Source of the DNA: an uncultured Marinomonas sp.
GTDB taxonomy: Bacteria; Pseudomonadota; Gammaproteobacteria; Pseudomonadales; Marinomonadaceae
Assembly (NCBI GenBank): GCA_947493575.1
Contig: CANLRQ010000004.1
Coordinates: 62,001 to 126,000, forward strand
Reading direction: 5' to 3'
DNA: 64,000 nt
The position numbers were made by a program, and so were the translations under genes. Below are positions 10,146-20,282 of the stretch, one piece after another. Numbering within the stretch: position 1 is the first letter of the stretch; every line of letters starts with the position of its first letter. Below the pieces are notes generated by a model. The model was not told where the DNA came from and made no database searches. It saw only the letters and a list, made by a program, of their open reading frames with translations.

Positions 10146-10962
10146 AAAGATTGCATTAGTTGTTGAATATAATGGTTCAAATTACAAAGGTTGGCAGTCA
10201 CAAAAAGGAAGAGTGATCACAGTTCAGGACTGTATAGAAACGGCGTTAAGTAAAATTGCCAATCATCCGGTGTCGGTTGTTTGTTCAGGTAGAACCGATT
10301 CTGGGGTACATGCTTGTTATCAAGTTATTCACTTCGAATCCTGTAGCGAACGTGCTCTTAAAGCATGGGTCTTGGGCGTGAATTCGCAGTTACCTGAAGA
10401 TATTTCAGTTGTTAGTGCTAAGGAAGTTACAGATGATTTTCATGCACGTTTTGGCGCTATAAGTAGACGATACCGTTACGTAATATACAGTACTCGTATA
10501 CGTTCTGCACTTATGTCGAAAGAAGTAACCTGGACACATAAACCTCTCGACGTCAATTTAATGAATCTGGCTGCTGAATGTCTTAAAGGCACTCATGATT
10601 TTACTTCTTATAGAGCGGTAGGGTGTCAAGCACATAGCCCAATACGTACAATACATAATATAGAAGTGTATAAAGCGAATTCTTATATTGTGATTGATGT
10701 ACGAGCCAATGCATTTTTACATCATATGATTCGAAACTTTGCAGGGGTACTTATGTCAATTGGGGCGGGAGAGCAGCCAGTTGAGTGGGCAAAACACGTA
10801 TTAGATGCAAAAGATCGTACTGTGGCAGGTATAACTGCTCCTCCAGATGGGTTATATTTTGTACATGCAGAATACCCTAAATCTTATGGGATACCCCAAG
10901 GTCCAGACGGGCCTCATTTCTTACCTACACATAAAGAAAAAAACTATGTCACATCGAGTTAA
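10138..10962 (+). CDS. truA: tRNA pseudouridine(38-40) synthase TruA
   Basis: The 274-residue enzyme starts at a GTG at 10138 inside the end of fimV. The catalytic aspartate is D54 in CSGRTDSGVHA. RYRYVIYSTR, the HDFTSYRA segment and the C-terminal VRANAFLHHMIRN are further TruA motifs. It isomerises uridines 38-40 in the anticodon stem-loop of several tRNAs. The fimV-truA-trpF order is conserved in Pseudomonas-like gammaproteobacteria. Its last codons overlap the start of trpF by 17 nt. Confidence 0.95.
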   Translation: MSKKIALVVEYNGSNYKGWQSQKGRVITVQDCIETALSKIANHPVSVVCSGRTDSGVHACYQVIHFESCSERALKAWVLGVNSQLPEDISVVSAKEVTDDFHARFGAISRRYRYVIYSTRIRSALMSKEVTWTHKPLDVNLMNLAAECLKGTHDFTSYRAVGCQAHSPIRTIHNIEVYKANSYIVIDVRANAFLHHMIRNFAGVLMSIGAGEQPVEWAKHVLDAKDRTVAGITAPPDGLYFVHAEYPKSYGIPQGPDGPHFLPTHKEKNYVTSS

Positions 10963-11563
10963 AATCTGTGGGATCACAAATGTAGATGATGCATTATCAT
11001 CTGTTGCTTTAGGTGCTGACGCCTTAGGCTTCGTGTTTTATAAAAAAAGTCCACGATATATCAATCCTGAAAAAGCGAATGAAATCGTTGCTAAATTACC
11101 CCCTTTTGTTACACCTGTTGCTCTATTCGTTGATGCATCAGATGATGAAATTACAACATTAATTAAAGGAAGCTCTCGATGGGTTATTCAATTCCATGGT
11201 AATGAATCGGAGCAAGACTGTCTTAAATTTGACCGTCCATATATAAAAGCATTAAGAGTTAAAAATGAAGAGTACTTGTTGTCTGAGTTAAGTAAATATC
11301 CATCTGCCTCCGCATTATTGCTTGATGCATATAAAGAAGGTGTTCCCGGTGGGACTGGAGAGATATTTAACTGGGACATTATTCCCGATGATACAAATAA
11401 GCCTATTATTTTAGCTGGTGGCTTAACGCCAACTAACATTACAAAGGCGCTAGAAGTAAAAGGTATCTATGCTGTTGACGTAAGCGGTGGCGTAGAGCAA
11501 TCTAAGGGAATAAAAGACAAAGTGAAATTAAAAGAATTTATTTTAGGAGTAAAGCGTGGATAA
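10946..11563 (+). CDS. trpF: phosphoribosylanthranilate isomerase TrpF
   Basis: The start used is the ATG at 10946 ([16 protein letters not shown]), which gives 205 residues, the normal TrpF length; the longer in-frame extension reads through truA. KICGIT carries the catalytic cysteine of this TIM-barrel enzyme, and [10 protein letters not shown] and the C-terminal [15 protein letters not shown] (phosphate binding and catalytic Asp) are also visible. It performs the Amadori rearrangement in tryptophan synthesis. It overlaps truA at its start and trpB at its end (8 nt), so these genes form a tight operon. Confidence 0.95.
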   Translation: MSHRVKICGITNVDDALSSVALGADALGFVFYKKSPRYINPEKANEIVAKLPPFVTPVALFVDASDDEITTLIKGSSRWVIQFHGNESEQDCLKFDRPYIKALRVKNEEYLLSELSKYPSASALLLDAYKEGVPGGTGEIFNWDIIPDDTNKPIILAGGLTPTNITKALEVKGIYAVDVSGGVEQSKGIKDKVKLKEFILGVKRG

Positions 11564-12767
11564 GGTAGAATTTTCTACAAGCTTACCAGATGAACATGGT
11601 CGATTTGGTCAGTTTGGTGGTGTGTTTGTTTCAGAAACACTCATGTCAGCATTAGACGATTTGACAAAAGTGTATGAAAAATTGTCAAAAGAAGACTCTT
11701 TTCAAGCTGAGTTTGATCATGATCTTGCTCATTATGTTGGGCGTCCTTCTCCTCTGTATTTTGCTGAGCGCCTAACTAAAGAAGTTGGTGGCGCAAAAAT
11801 TTACTTAAAACGAGAAGATTTAAATCATACTGGCGCTCATAAAATTAACAATACAATTGGTCAGGCTCTGTTAGCAAAGTATATGGGTAAACCAAATATT
11901 ATTGCTGAAACGGGTGCAGGCCAACATGGCGTTGCTTCTGCTACTGTTGCCGCTAGACTGGGTTTAAAGTGTAAAGTGTTTATGGGGGCTGAAGATGTAA
12001 AACGTCAATCACTAAACGTTTACAGAATGAAGCTTCTGGGAGCAGAAGTTATTCCAGTTGAATCTGGAACTAAAACACTTAAAGATGCACTAAATGAAGC
12101 GATGCGTTATTGGGTTAGTAATGTTGATGATACATTTTACATTATAGGGACGGCTGCTGGCCCACATCCATACCCGATGTTAGTTAGAGATTTTCAAGCT
12201 GTTATTGGTCGTGAGATTAAAGAGCAATGCCTTCAGCAAGAAGGGCGCTTACCTGATGCTCTTGTGGCTTGTGTTGGTGGTGGATCGAATGCAATTGGTA
12301 TGTTCCATCCCTTTATTAGCGATACAGATGTTGAATTGTATGGTGTTGAAGCTGGCGGTGATGGTGTGGAAACCGGTCGTCATGCAGCACCTTTGTCCGC
12401 AGGACGCCCAGGCGTGCTACATGGAAATAGAACTTATGTCATGGCGGATGATGATGGGCAAATCATTGGTACGCATTCTATTTCTGCAGGTTTGGACTAT
12501 CCTGGTGTTGGTCCTGAGCATTCTTGGTTAAAAGATGTGGGGCGCGCAAATTATGTTGCTATAAATGACGATGAAGCAATGATCGGCTTTCGAGAAGTAA
12601 CACGATTAGAAGGCATTCTTCCTGCTTTAGAGTCAAGCCATGCTATCGCTTATGGGATGAAGCTTGCTAAGACTATGGATGAAGATAAAATTGTTGTTAT
12701 TAATTTATCTGGCCGTGGTGACAAAGATATTCTAACGGTTGCTGAATTAGATGGTATTGAGGTGTAG
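11556..12767 (+). CDS. trpB: tryptophan synthase beta subunit
   Basis: The 403-residue protein starts at GTG 11556, preceded by TTTTAGGAGT, and overlaps trpF by 8 nt. The PLP lysine lies in HTGAHKINN (about residue 92), and the phosphate of PLP is held by [10 protein letters not shown] (about 238). It joins indole, delivered through a tunnel from TrpA, with serine to form tryptophan. It is followed by trpA after 2 nt. The rest of the trp pathway (trpE, G, D, C) is not in the window, the split arrangement usual outside enterobacteria. Confidence 0.97.
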   Translation: MDKVEFSTSLPDEHGRFGQFGGVFVSETLMSALDDLTKVYEKLSKEDSFQAEFDHDLAHYVGRPSPLYFAERLTKEVGGAKIYLKREDLNHTGAHKINNTIGQALLAKYMGKPNIIAETGAGQHGVASATVAARLGLKCKVFMGAEDVKRQSLNVYRMKLLGAEVIPVESGTKTLKDALNEAMRYWVSNVDDTFYIIGTAAGPHPYPMLVRDFQAVIGREIKEQCLQQEGRLPDALVACVGGGSNAIGMFHPFISDTDVELYGVEAGGDGVETGRHAAPLSAGRPGVLHGNRTYVMADDDGQIIGTHSISAGLDYPGVGPEHSWLKDVGRANYVAINDDEAMIGFREVTRLEGILPALESSHAIAYGMKLAKTMDEDKIVVINLSGRGDKDILTVAELDGIEV

Positions 12768-12769
12768 TA

Positions 12770-13576
12770 ATGAGTCGAATTAATCAATGCTTTTCTAACT
12801 TGAAAGCGAATAATAAAAAAGCGCTAATTCCATTTGTAACTGCTGGTGACCCTAGCCCAGATCATACAGTTGAAATCATGCACTCTTTGGTAAAAAGTGG
12901 TGCAGATGTGATTGAGTTGGGTATGCCTTTTTCAGACCCAATGGCAGATGGCCCGGTAATTCAATTGGCATCTGAAAGAAGTTTGGCAGCTGGAACCAGT
13001 ATTAAAAAAGTATTAGATATTATTACTGAATTTAGAACTCAAGATATTACTACACCCATTGTGTTAATGGGGTATCTTAATCCTATTGAGTTTTTCGGCT
13101 ATAAAGCATTTTCTGAAGCGGCTAAACAAGCAGGTGTTGATGGTGTTCTGCTTGTAGATTTAACCCCAGAAGAAGCAACAGATGTTGTTCAATACTTTAA
13201 AGAAAATGAACTAGATTTAATTTATTTGTTGTCTCCTACTACAACCCCAGATAGAGCAAAGAAAATTTGCCAGCTTGCTTCTGGTTATGTTTATTATGTA
13301 TCGGTTAAGGGTGTAACTGGCACGGCGTCCTTAGATGTGGCAAGTGTTAAAGAACATGTAGATAGTTTAAAAGAAATTACTGATTTACCGATTGGTGTTG
13401 GTTTCGGCATTCGTGATGCAGAAACAGCGAAGCAAGTTAGCCAGTGTTCTGATGGTGTAATTGTTGGCAGTATATTAGTGAACTGCATTGCAGAGCATCA
13501 AGATGCCGGTAACAACAAAATTTGTGAAGCGTTAGGTGAAATTTTGTTGCCTATGCGTCAGGCAATGGATGCGTAA
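12770..13576 (+). CDS. trpA: tryptophan synthase alpha subunit
   Basis: The 268-residue TIM-barrel protein has the catalytic glutamate in DVIELGMPFSDPMADGP (about 47-63), whose second aspartate is the other catalytic acid. The phosphate-binding GVGFGIRDAETAKQ is near 209-222. It cleaves indole-3-glycerol phosphate to indole and glyceraldehyde 3-phosphate in complex with TrpB. It lies 2 nt after trpB and 33 nt before accD. Confidence 0.96.
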   Translation: MSRINQCFSNLKANNKKALIPFVTAGDPSPDHTVEIMHSLVKSGADVIELGMPFSDPMADGPVIQLASERSLAAGTSIKKVLDIITEFRTQDITTPIVLMGYLNPIEFFGYKAFSEAAKQAGVDGVLLVDLTPEEATDVVQYFKENELDLIYLLSPTTTPDRAKKICQLASGYVYYVSVKGVTGTASLDVASVKEHVDSLKEITDLPIGVGFGIRDAETAKQVSQCSDGVIVGSILVNCIAEHQDAGNNKICEALGEILLPMRQAMDA

Positions 13577-13609
13577 TCAGTAAAAATATAAGGTTTCTGG
13601 GAGTTAAAA

Positions 13610-14473
13610 ATGAGTAGTTGGTTAGATAAATTTGTTCCTTCCATTATGAGAAGTGAATCTAAACGTGTTGGCGGTTCTGTACCAGAGGGGCTTTGGAAAA
13701 AATGCCCGAAATGTGAGTCTGTATTATATCGTCCTGAGCTAGAAAAGAACTTAGATGTTTGCCCAAAATGTGAGCATCATATGCGTATCAGCGCAAGAAA
13801 GAGACTGGATATATTTCTTGATAAAGATGGGCGTGTTGAGATTGGTGCAGACTTAGAGCCGGATGATAAGCTTAAATTTAAAGACACAAAACGTTATAAA
13901 GACCGCATAGTTGGAGCTCAAAAATCTACTGGCGAAAAAGATGCGCTTATTGCTATTGAAGGTACTCTGGATGGTATGCCGATAGTTGCTGTGTCATTTG
14001 AGTTTAACTTTATGGGTGGCTCAATGGGATCCGTTGTTGGAGAGCGCTTTATTCAGGCAGTGAATGTATGTCTTGAAAAAAATATTCCTCTTGTTTGCTT
14101 TGCGGCTAGTGGTGGCGCACGTATGCAAGAAGCGTTAATTTCTCTTATGCAAATGGCGAAAACCAGTGCAGGTCTTGAGAAAATGAAGCAGCAAGGTATT
14201 CCTTATATTTCAGCGATGACTGATCCAGTATTTGGCGGTGTTTCTGCATCACTTGCTATGCTAGGAGACTTAAATGTCGCTGAGCCAAATGCCTTGATTG
14301 GCTTTGCTGGACCACGTGTAATAGAACAAACAGTACGTGAAAAACTTCCAGAAGGGTTTCAGCGAAGCGAATTTTTATTGGATAAAGGGGCATTGGACAT
14401 GATTATCCCTCGTCATGAAATGCGTTCGAGATTGCACAATATTCTTTCTATGCTTACAAATAAGGCCGCATAA
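13610..14473 (+). CDS. accD: acetyl-CoA carboxylase carboxyltransferase subunit beta
   Basis: The 287-residue protein has an N-terminal four-cysteine zinc ribbon made by two CPKC pairs (near residues 33-36 and 52-55), followed by a crotonase-fold carboxyltransferase domain with [14 protein letters not shown] and [20 protein letters not shown]. With AccA it transfers carboxyl from biotin to acetyl-CoA, the first step of fatty acid synthesis. The trpA-accD-folC order is conserved in Pseudomonas-type genomes. folC starts 4 nt after its stop. Confidence 0.97.
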   Translation: MSSWLDKFVPSIMRSESKRVGGSVPEGLWKKCPKCESVLYRPELEKNLDVCPKCEHHMRISARKRLDIFLDKDGRVEIGADLEPDDKLKFKDTKRYKDRIVGAQKSTGEKDALIAIEGTLDGMPIVAVSFEFNFMGGSMGSVVGERFIQAVNVCLEKNIPLVCFAASGGARMQEALISLMQMAKTSAGLEKMKQQGIPYISAMTDPVFGGVSASLAMLGDLNVAEPNALIGFAGPRVIEQTVREKLPEGFQRSEFLLDKGALDMIIPRHEMRSRLHNILSMLTNKAA

Positions 14474-14477
14474 AATA

Positions 14478-15701
14478 ATGTCCGGCAAGACGCTTAAGGA
14501 ATGGCTTTCATTTATTGAAAGCCAACATCCAAACAATATTGAACTTGGTTTAGATCGTTGTTCTTTGGTTTTACAAAGGTTACAAATATCAAGACCAAAA
14601 AATAAAATATTCACCGTTGCAGGTACAAATGGCAAAGGCTCTACTTGTGCAATGTTAACGGATTACTTATGTTATGACTCCTACACGGTAGGAACCTTCA
14701 CGTCTCCTCATTTTTTAAAATTCAATGAAAGAATTGCTATTAATGGTAAGCCTGTTTCAGATGAATTAATTTGTGATGCGTTTAGTGTTATTGATCGAGT
14801 TAGGGAAGATATTGAACTTACGTACTTTGAATTTAACACCTTAGCGGCATTTTATATTTTTAGCCAAGCTAAGCTCGATTTTTGGGTTTTAGAGGTTGGT
14901 TTAGGTGGCCGTCTTGATTCTGTTAATATGATCGATGCCGATGTTGCTGTTGTTACTTCGATTGCACTTGATCATGTAGATTGGCTAGGCGATTCATTAG
15001 ATCAAATAGCGATTGAAAAATCGGGTATAGCTCGATCAGGTTCATTATTAATTAGTGGTGTAGTTAACCCCCCTAAAACTATCCAGTCAAATGCTTTGAA
15101 AATAGGCGCGATCTTAAAGCAAAAAGGTGAACACTTTTCTTTTGCTATGAATAACAATGATTGGTCATGGAGTGATGGTCAATTATCTTTTAGTAACCTT
15201 ACTTTGCCTCAATTGCCGCTTGAAAATGCAGCGACTGTTATTGCCATTTTATCTTATACAGGGCTCACGCCCACCCATGAAAAGCTCAATGGCATGTTCG
15301 GTCGAGTTAGTTTAATGGGGCGTTTTCAGACAGTTTCCGATTCACCTAAAGTTATCATTGACGTTGCCCATAACCCTGAAGCAGCAAAAGAACTGGTAAA
15401 ACGTATATCTATGATGGATGCACGGCCCATTGCGGTTTGTGGCATGTTAGAAGATAAAGATTATCATAGTGTGCTTGAAATATTGGCAGATTCCTTTTCT
15501 GAGTGGTATTTTGCTGATTTGGAAGTACCAAGAGGTGCGAAAGCATCACAGCTTTCATTGTGTAATCAAAATTCTCAATGTCATGAATCAGTTAAAAGCG
15601 CATTTGAAGCGGCTAAAAAAGCGGCTAATAATAAGAACACTCCAATAATAGTTTTTGGTTCCTTTCATACTGTAGCCGATTATTTAGACGCGTATTCTTA
15701 G
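14478..15701 (+). CDS. folC: bifunctional dihydrofolate synthase/folylpolyglutamate synthase
   Basis: The start is set at the ATG at 14478 (MSGKTLKEWL), just after accD; an upstream in-frame ATG would overlap accD by about 60 bp. This gives 407 residues. The P-loop VAGTNGKGST is at 47-56, followed by TSPHFLKFNERI, LEVGLGGRLDSVN and the C-terminal Mur-ligase motif VIIDVAHNPEAAKEL. It adds glutamate to dihydropteroate and to folates. It continues the accD operon, with the SPOR-domain gene 10 nt downstream. Confidence 0.95.
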   Translation: MSGKTLKEWLSFIESQHPNNIELGLDRCSLVLQRLQISRPKNKIFTVAGTNGKGSTCAMLTDYLCYDSYTVGTFTSPHFLKFNERIAINGKPVSDELICDAFSVIDRVREDIELTYFEFNTLAAFYIFSQAKLDFWVLEVGLGGRLDSVNMIDADVAVVTSIALDHVDWLGDSLDQIAIEKSGIARSGSLLISGVVNPPKTIQSNALKIGAILKQKGEHFSFAMNNNDWSWSDGQLSFSNLTLPQLPLENAATVIAILSYTGLTPTHEKLNGMFGRVSLMGRFQTVSDSPKVIIDVAHNPEAAKELVKRISMMDARPIAVCGMLEDKDYHSVLEILADSFSEWYFADLEVPRGAKASQLSLCNQNSQCHESVKSAFEAAKKAANNKNTPIIVFGSFHTVADYLDAYS

Positions 15702-15711
15702 AGGCTTAAAT

Positions 15712-16344
15712 ATGCTTGATAAAACAGTGCGATTTCGTTTGATTGGTGTCGTTTTGATGGTTGGTCTATCAGCGGGTGTTTTGCCAGTTATTCTTGACGG
15801 CGAACGTCCTCCTGAATTAGATGTAAATATTCAAGTTGAATCGGCTCCATTGATTCAAAGTGTTCAGATTCCTCCTTTGCAACCTATCACCAGTCTTGGT
15901 GATAATTCAGTTGTTGAAGAAAATAGTACATCCACTGCAACAGCAAATCCTGTTCCGTCTCAAGAACAAAGTCAAAAGGTTATTCCTTCAACTTCGGTAG
16001 CTAATGTCGATGATGTGAAAAGTGCAGAGAAGAATGAAGTAAAGCAGACGGCTAAATCTTCCTCTGTAATCCAAGCACCGCAAATTAAAAAGCAGCAAGT
16101 CTCGCCATTGAACGGTGTTCGTTGGTCTGTTCAGATCGCCACATTTAAAAGCAAGTCGAACGCCGATAACTTGGTAAAGAAATTAATTAAAGCGGATTAT
16201 GCTGCCTATAGTATTACGACCAACTCATTGTATAAAGTTTATGTTGGCCCAGAGATAGATAGAGAAAAAGCGGAATCTTACAAAGACAAGATTGAAGACG
16301 AGTTTCGCTTAAAAGGTTTCATTGTGAAGTACTCTGAAAATTAG
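15712..16344 (+). CDS. SPOR domain-containing membrane protein (DedD-like)
   Basis: The 210-residue protein has an N-terminal membrane anchor (about residues 8-26), a Ser/Gln/Pro-rich linker and a C-terminal SPOR domain (about 130-208) beginning VRWSVQIATFKSKSNADNLV and continuing YKVYVGPEIDREKAE. SPOR domains bind denuded septal peptidoglycan. The position between folC and cvpA is that of dedD in E. coli, a cell division protein. The linker is poorly conserved, so orthology rests on architecture and context. Confidence 0.82.
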   Translation: MLDKTVRFRLIGVVLMVGLSAGVLPVILDGERPPELDVNIQVESAPLIQSVQIPPLQPITSLGDNSVVEENSTSTATANPVPSQEQSQKVIPSTSVANVDDVKSAEKNEVKQTAKSSSVIQAPQIKKQQVSPLNGVRWSVQIATFKSKSNADNLVKKLIKADYAAYSITTNSLYKVYVGPEIDREKAESYKDKIEDEFRLKGFIVKYSEN

Positions 16345-16409
16345 CGTGATGTATATTGAATTTTCACAACATCTGATAAACTTCTTCGCTAATTGATAAT
16401 GAGGCATCT

Positions 16410-16943
16410 ATGGAACTTTTAAGCTCTGTTGCTACCCTTGATTGGGTGATTTTTATTGTAATAGTGTTATCTACATTAATGAGTCTTAAGCGAGGCTTTG
16501 TTCGTGAAGTTCTGTCTTTAATTACATGGGGGATGGCATTTGTTGTGTCAGTGAAATTTTCATCGCAAATGCAATCTCTGTTAATTGAGCAAATTCAAAA
16601 TGATCAAGTCAGATATATTGTATCTTTTCTTATTCTATTTATTTCCACCCTTTGTATTGGAGCCTTAATAAGCTACCTACTTGGATCCTTGATTCAAATA
16701 ACAGGGCTTTCAACAACAGATCGAATTTTAGGCATGGTTTTTGGCTTTTCTAGAGGTGCATTAATTGTTGTTGCAGTGGTGTCATTACTAAGTTTAAGTC
16801 CAATTATTACAGATAATGAATTCTGGAAGGAGTCTAAGTTGACTCCGAATTTAATATTATTAAAAGACTGGGTGCAGGAAATGTTAGGCAAGAGTGCGGA
16901 TTTAACGGATTCCACTCTCATTGATCGCGCTTTACAAAGTTAA
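16410..16943 (+). CDS. cvpA: CvpA family membrane protein
   Basis: The 177-residue inner-membrane protein has four hydrophobic segments (about 10-28, 33-50, 66-88 and 105-125). Family wording is STLMSLKRGFVREVLSLITW near 24-43 and GMVFGFSRGALIVVAVV. CvpA is needed for colicin V production in E. coli and is linked to envelope homeostasis. As in many gammaproteobacteria it directly precedes purF (54 nt). Confidence 0.92.
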   Translation: MELLSSVATLDWVIFIVIVLSTLMSLKRGFVREVLSLITWGMAFVVSVKFSSQMQSLLIEQIQNDQVRYIVSFLILFISTLCIGALISYLLGSLIQITGLSTTDRILGMVFGFSRGALIVVAVVSLLSLSPIITDNEFWKESKLTPNLILLKDWVQEMLGKSADLTDSTLIDRALQS

Positions 16944-16997
16944 AGTATGAATATCGATTTTTAATCGCTTTTCCCCTAAAACACGAGGAATAAAAGA

Positions 16998-18506
16998 ATG
17001 TGTGGTATCGTCGGCATAGTTGGCACTACATTAGTAAATCAAGTTATTTTTGATGCATTAACCGTACTTCAGCATCGTGGTCAAGATGCGGCAGGTATGG
17101 TAACCACTCATAATGGGAAATTGTTTTTGCGAAAAGACAATGGTGCTGTAAGTGAAGTGTTCCGTACGCGTCATATGAAAAAGTTATTGGGTAATGTTGG
17201 TATCGGGCATGCTCGTTACCCAACTGCTGGCACGTCTAGCTCAGCGGAAGCACAACCATTCTATGTGAACTCACCTTATGGTATTTCTTTAGCCCATAAC
17301 GGGAATCTAACCAATACTAAGCAGTTGGCAAAAGAGATATTTGAATCTGATCTTAGGCATATAAATACTACTTCAGATTCTGAAGTTTTGCTTAATATCC
17401 TCGCACATGAGTTGCATCAAGAAGGTAAATTGGTTCCAACACCGGGAGACATATTTAACTCTTTAGAGCGAGTATATGATCGAATTCAAGGTGGCTATGC
17501 TGTAGTGTCTCTAATCACCGGCTATGGTTTGCTAGCATTTAGAGACCCTGATGGTATTCGTCCTTTAATTTATGGCTCCAAGCAAACTGCAAATGGCACC
17601 GAATACATGGTTGCTTCTGAGAGTGTTGCTTTAGATGCTGCTGGTTTTAAGATTGAAAGAGATATTAGCCCAGGTGAAGCGGTATTCATTGACGAAAATC
17701 GTAATATTCACTTCAAACAATGTACTCCTGCAAAAGTAGCGCGTCCTTGTTTATTTGAATATGTGTATTTTGCTCGCCCAGATACGGTAATTGACAGTAT
17801 CTCCGTTTACAAAGCTCGTATAAATATGGGAGAGAAACTGGCTGAGAAAATTGAGCAAGAATGGGTAGATCATGATATTGATGTTGTTATCCCCATTCCT
17901 GATACGAGTCGTACCGCCGCTCTACAAATTGCACAAAGATTAAATATTCCTTTTAGGGAAGGTTTGGTTAAAAATAGATATATTGGTCGTACATTTATCA
18001 TGCCGGGACAAGCTGTCCGTGAAAAGTCAGTTCGCCAAAAGTTAAACCCTGTACCGTTTGAATTTAAAGACAAAGTCGTTTTACTGGTAGATGATTCCAT
18101 TGTTCGTGGCACAACCAGTAAAGAAATTATTGAAATGGCTAGAGAAGCAGGTGCTAGGAAAGTTTATATAGCCTCTGCAGCGCCTGAAGTCCGCTATCCA
18201 AATGTATATGGTATTGATATGCCTGCGGTGGAAGAGTTAATTGCTCATGGACGTGAAGCTGATGAGATATGTCAGTTAATCGGCGCAGATAAATTAATTT
18301 TCCAAAACCTAGACGATTTGATAGAAGCATGTATTGATGAGAAACATTCTGATGTTAGAGAGTTTGACTCATCTGTTTTTGATGGACAATATATAACTGG
18401 CAATATAGATGACGAGTATTTAGAAAGTTTACAGCAAGCGCGTAATGACTCTAATAAGACAAATGTCGAAGTTCAAGCTGCAAGTGATATGATGCAACCC
18501 TTCTAG
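16998..18506 (+). CDS. purF: amidophosphoribosyltransferase
   Basis: The 502-residue enzyme begins MCGIVGIVG, where Cys2 is the glutaminase nucleophile after removal of Met. The phosphoribosyltransferase domain carries the PRPP-binding loop [18 protein letters not shown] (about 358-375). It transfers the amide of glutamine to PRPP in the first committed step of purine synthesis. It is probably co-transcribed with cvpA and is followed by a strong terminator hairpin. Confidence 0.97.
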   Translation: MCGIVGIVGTTLVNQVIFDALTVLQHRGQDAAGMVTTHNGKLFLRKDNGAVSEVFRTRHMKKLLGNVGIGHARYPTAGTSSSAEAQPFYVNSPYGISLAHNGNLTNTKQLAKEIFESDLRHINTTSDSEVLLNILAHELHQEGKLVPTPGDIFNSLERVYDRIQGGYAVVSLITGYGLLAFRDPDGIRPLIYGSKQTANGTEYMVASESVALDAAGFKIERDISPGEAVFIDENRNIHFKQCTPAKVARPCLFEYVYFARPDTVIDSISVYKARINMGEKLAEKIEQEWVDHDIDVVIPIPDTSRTAALQIAQRLNIPFREGLVKNRYIGRTFIMPGQAVREKSVRQKLNPVPFEFKDKVVLLVDDSIVRGTTSKEIIEMAREAGARKVYIASAAPEVRYPNVYGIDMPAVEELIAHGREADEICQLIGADKLIFQNLDDLIEACIDEKHSDVREFDSSVFDGQYITGNIDDEYLESLQQARNDSNKTNVEVQAASDMMQPF

Positions 18507-18527
18507 TTGGATTCTGGGTTATGTGTT

Positions 18528-18560
18528 GAAAACGCCCAATTTAATTGGGCGTTTTCATTT
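18528..18560 (+). terminator. rho-independent terminator after purF
   Basis: GAAAACGCCCAAT (18528-18540) pairs perfectly with ATTGGGCGTTTTC (18544-18556) across a 3-nt loop, followed by ATTTTAAG. The 13-bp palindrome is followed by a run of T in both directions. It ends only about 25 bp before the metZ start. Confidence 0.88.
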
Positions 18561-18583
18561 TAAGTACTGTTAAGGATTTATTT

Positions 18584-19756
18584 ATGTCAGATTATCAAGA
18601 TCTAACAAACATTATTCATGCTGGCGTAAGCCAAACACAAGAACAAGAAAATAGTGAAGCTATTTTCATGACTTCGAGCTTTGCCTATAGCAGTGCTGCT
18701 GAAGCTGGGAGTAAGTTTTCTGGTGATGTAGATGGTAATGTTTATTCCCGTTTTACCAACCCCACAGTTTCCTTGTTTGAAAAAAAATTAGCCGCTTTGG
18801 AAAAAGCCGAGGCAGCAATAGCCACCAGTTCTGGTATGTCTGCATTAATGACCATGGCATACAGCTTGCTAAGTAGTGGCGATAGGGTTGTCTGTTCAAG
18901 AAATATTTTTGGCTCTACAGTAAAGTTTTTTGATGCCTACACAAAAAAATTTGGAGTTGATGTTGTTTATGTTGATGCGACGGATTATGCAGCGTGGGAA
19001 AGGGAGATAACAAATAGCACTCGACTATGTTATTTCGAAACACCGTCAAACCCTTTATATGAAGTTGTCGATGTTCAGCGAGTTGCTAGCATTGCTCATG
19101 CTAATGGTGCTTTATTGTGTGTAGATACGGTACTGGCAACGCCTGCATTACAAAACCCCATAACCCAAGGTGCTGATATTGTAATGCAATCGGCAACCAA
19201 ATTTATTGATGGTCAAGGTCGTTGTTTAGGTGGTGCATTGATTTCAAGTCAAAAAATTATAGACGAGTTTACTGCCTTTATGAGAAGTGCTGGGCCATGT
19301 ATGAGCCCATTTAATGCTTGGGTGCTACTGAATGCATTGGAAACTTTACCGTTACGAATAAAAGCCCACTCAGACAATGCTCAAGTCTTAGCGGAATGGT
19401 TAGAATCCCACCCTAAAGTATCTAAAGTAAATTATGGTGGCTTACCCTCCCATAAGTATCATGAGATTGCTAAGCGTCAGCAGAGAGGTTTTGGTGGCTT
19501 ATTATCCTTTGAAGTACTTGGTGGTCGTGAATCTGCATGGAAAGTTATTGATGGAACATCGTTATTGTCTATTACAGGGAATTTAGGTGATACGAAAACA
19601 TTGGTTACTCATCCTGCTAGCACTACTCATGGAAGACTGACTGCAGAACAAAAACAAGAAGCGGGTATTGTTGAAGGATTAATTCGTATATCAGTTGGAA
19701 TTGAAGACGTACAAGACATTATTAATGATTTAGATAAAGCCCTAGAAGCCATTTAG
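18584..19756 (+). CDS. metZ: O-succinylhomoserine sulfhydrylase
   Basis: The start is placed at ATG 18584 (MSDYQDLTNIIHAG), because the longer reading starts inside the purF terminator. This gives 390 residues. It is a PLP enzyme of the Cys/Met metabolism family; the PLP lysine is in SATKFIDGQGRCLGG, wording typical of MetZ rather than MetB or MetC. Other motifs are NVYSRFTNPTVSLFE and VTHPASTTHGRLT. It makes homocysteine from O-succinylhomoserine and sulfide. The purF-metZ neighbourhood is conserved in Pseudomonas-like genomes. Confidence 0.92.
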   Translation: MSDYQDLTNIIHAGVSQTQEQENSEAIFMTSSFAYSSAAEAGSKFSGDVDGNVYSRFTNPTVSLFEKKLAALEKAEAAIATSSGMSALMTMAYSLLSSGDRVVCSRNIFGSTVKFFDAYTKKFGVDVVYVDATDYAAWEREITNSTRLCYFETPSNPLYEVVDVQRVASIAHANGALLCVDTVLATPALQNPITQGADIVMQSATKFIDGQGRCLGGALISSQKIIDEFTAFMRSAGPCMSPFNAWVLLNALETLPLRIKAHSDNAQVLAEWLESHPKVSKVNYGGLPSHKYHEIAKRQQRGFGGLLSFEVLGGRESAWKVIDGTSLLSITGNLGDTKTLVTHPASTTHGRLTAEQKQEAGIVEGLIRISVGIEDVQDIINDLDKALEAI

Positions 19757-19770
19757 TTTCTAGGGAGTGA

Positions 19771-19806
19771 AGAGCCAGCTTAACTAAAAAAGGCTGGCTC
19801 TGCTTT
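19771..19806 (+). terminator. terminator after metZ
   Basis: AGAGCCAGC (19771-19779) pairs with GCTGGCTCT (19793-19801) and is followed by GCTTT. It lies between the convergent metZ and PilZ genes and may serve both strands. Confidence 0.65.
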
Positions 19807-19868
19807 AATAAGTCAGCTCTTGTTTTCATCCATACTGTTTTTGAAAGTTATGTATTAAAAGCATTTCA

Positions 19869-20282
19869 CTATAGATTCAGGCGTTGCTTCTCTAAATTCA
19901 AGAGTTGTTTCTCTTTATTTTCGAGAGATATTGCTTTCTTCTGCTGCAATTCTTTCTTTTGAATTTCAAGCAAATACTCTTCAATAGCGGTTCTTGTTTT
20001 AGAGTCAATTTTTATAAAATGTAAGGCAAGCTTGTCCGCTTCTCGACGAACTATTTTTGCCTGTATTTCCTTGGAAGTAATATTTCCATATTGAAGTTTA
20101 CAGCTAATAAAAGTACTGCTTGCTAAATCAGAATGAAAAGGGATCTGACAGCCTTGAATGCTAATGTTTAAGCAATACATAGTATGATCTTTATATACGA
20201 TAGAAAATACATCATTAGTTAGAGCTTGTCTGAAAGCCATGCGGCGATTTTGAGTTGAAAATGTAATAGTGTTAGTTTTCAT
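19869..20282 (-). CDS. PilZ domain protein
   Basis: The start used is ATG 20282 (MKTNTITFSTQNRRMAFRQ), 11 nt inside the end of motB; the longer reading overlaps motB further. The 137 residues carry the PilZ cyclic-di-GMP motif pair: NRRMAFR (RxxxR-type) near residues 11-17 and NISIQG (D/NxSxxG) near 37-42. The C-terminal tail is rich in Lys, Gln and Glu and is probably a helix. Its position after motA-motB suggests a cyclic-di-GMP brake or modulator of flagellar motor output, similar in idea to YcgR. This role is inferred from context. Confidence 0.72.
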   Translation of the reverse strand: MKTNTITFSTQNRRMAFRQALTNDVFSIVYKDHTMYCLNISIQGCQIPFHSDLASSTFISCKLQYGNITSKEIQAKIVRREADKLALHFIKIDSKTRTAIEEYLLEIQKKELQQKKAISLENKEKQLLNLEKQRLNL

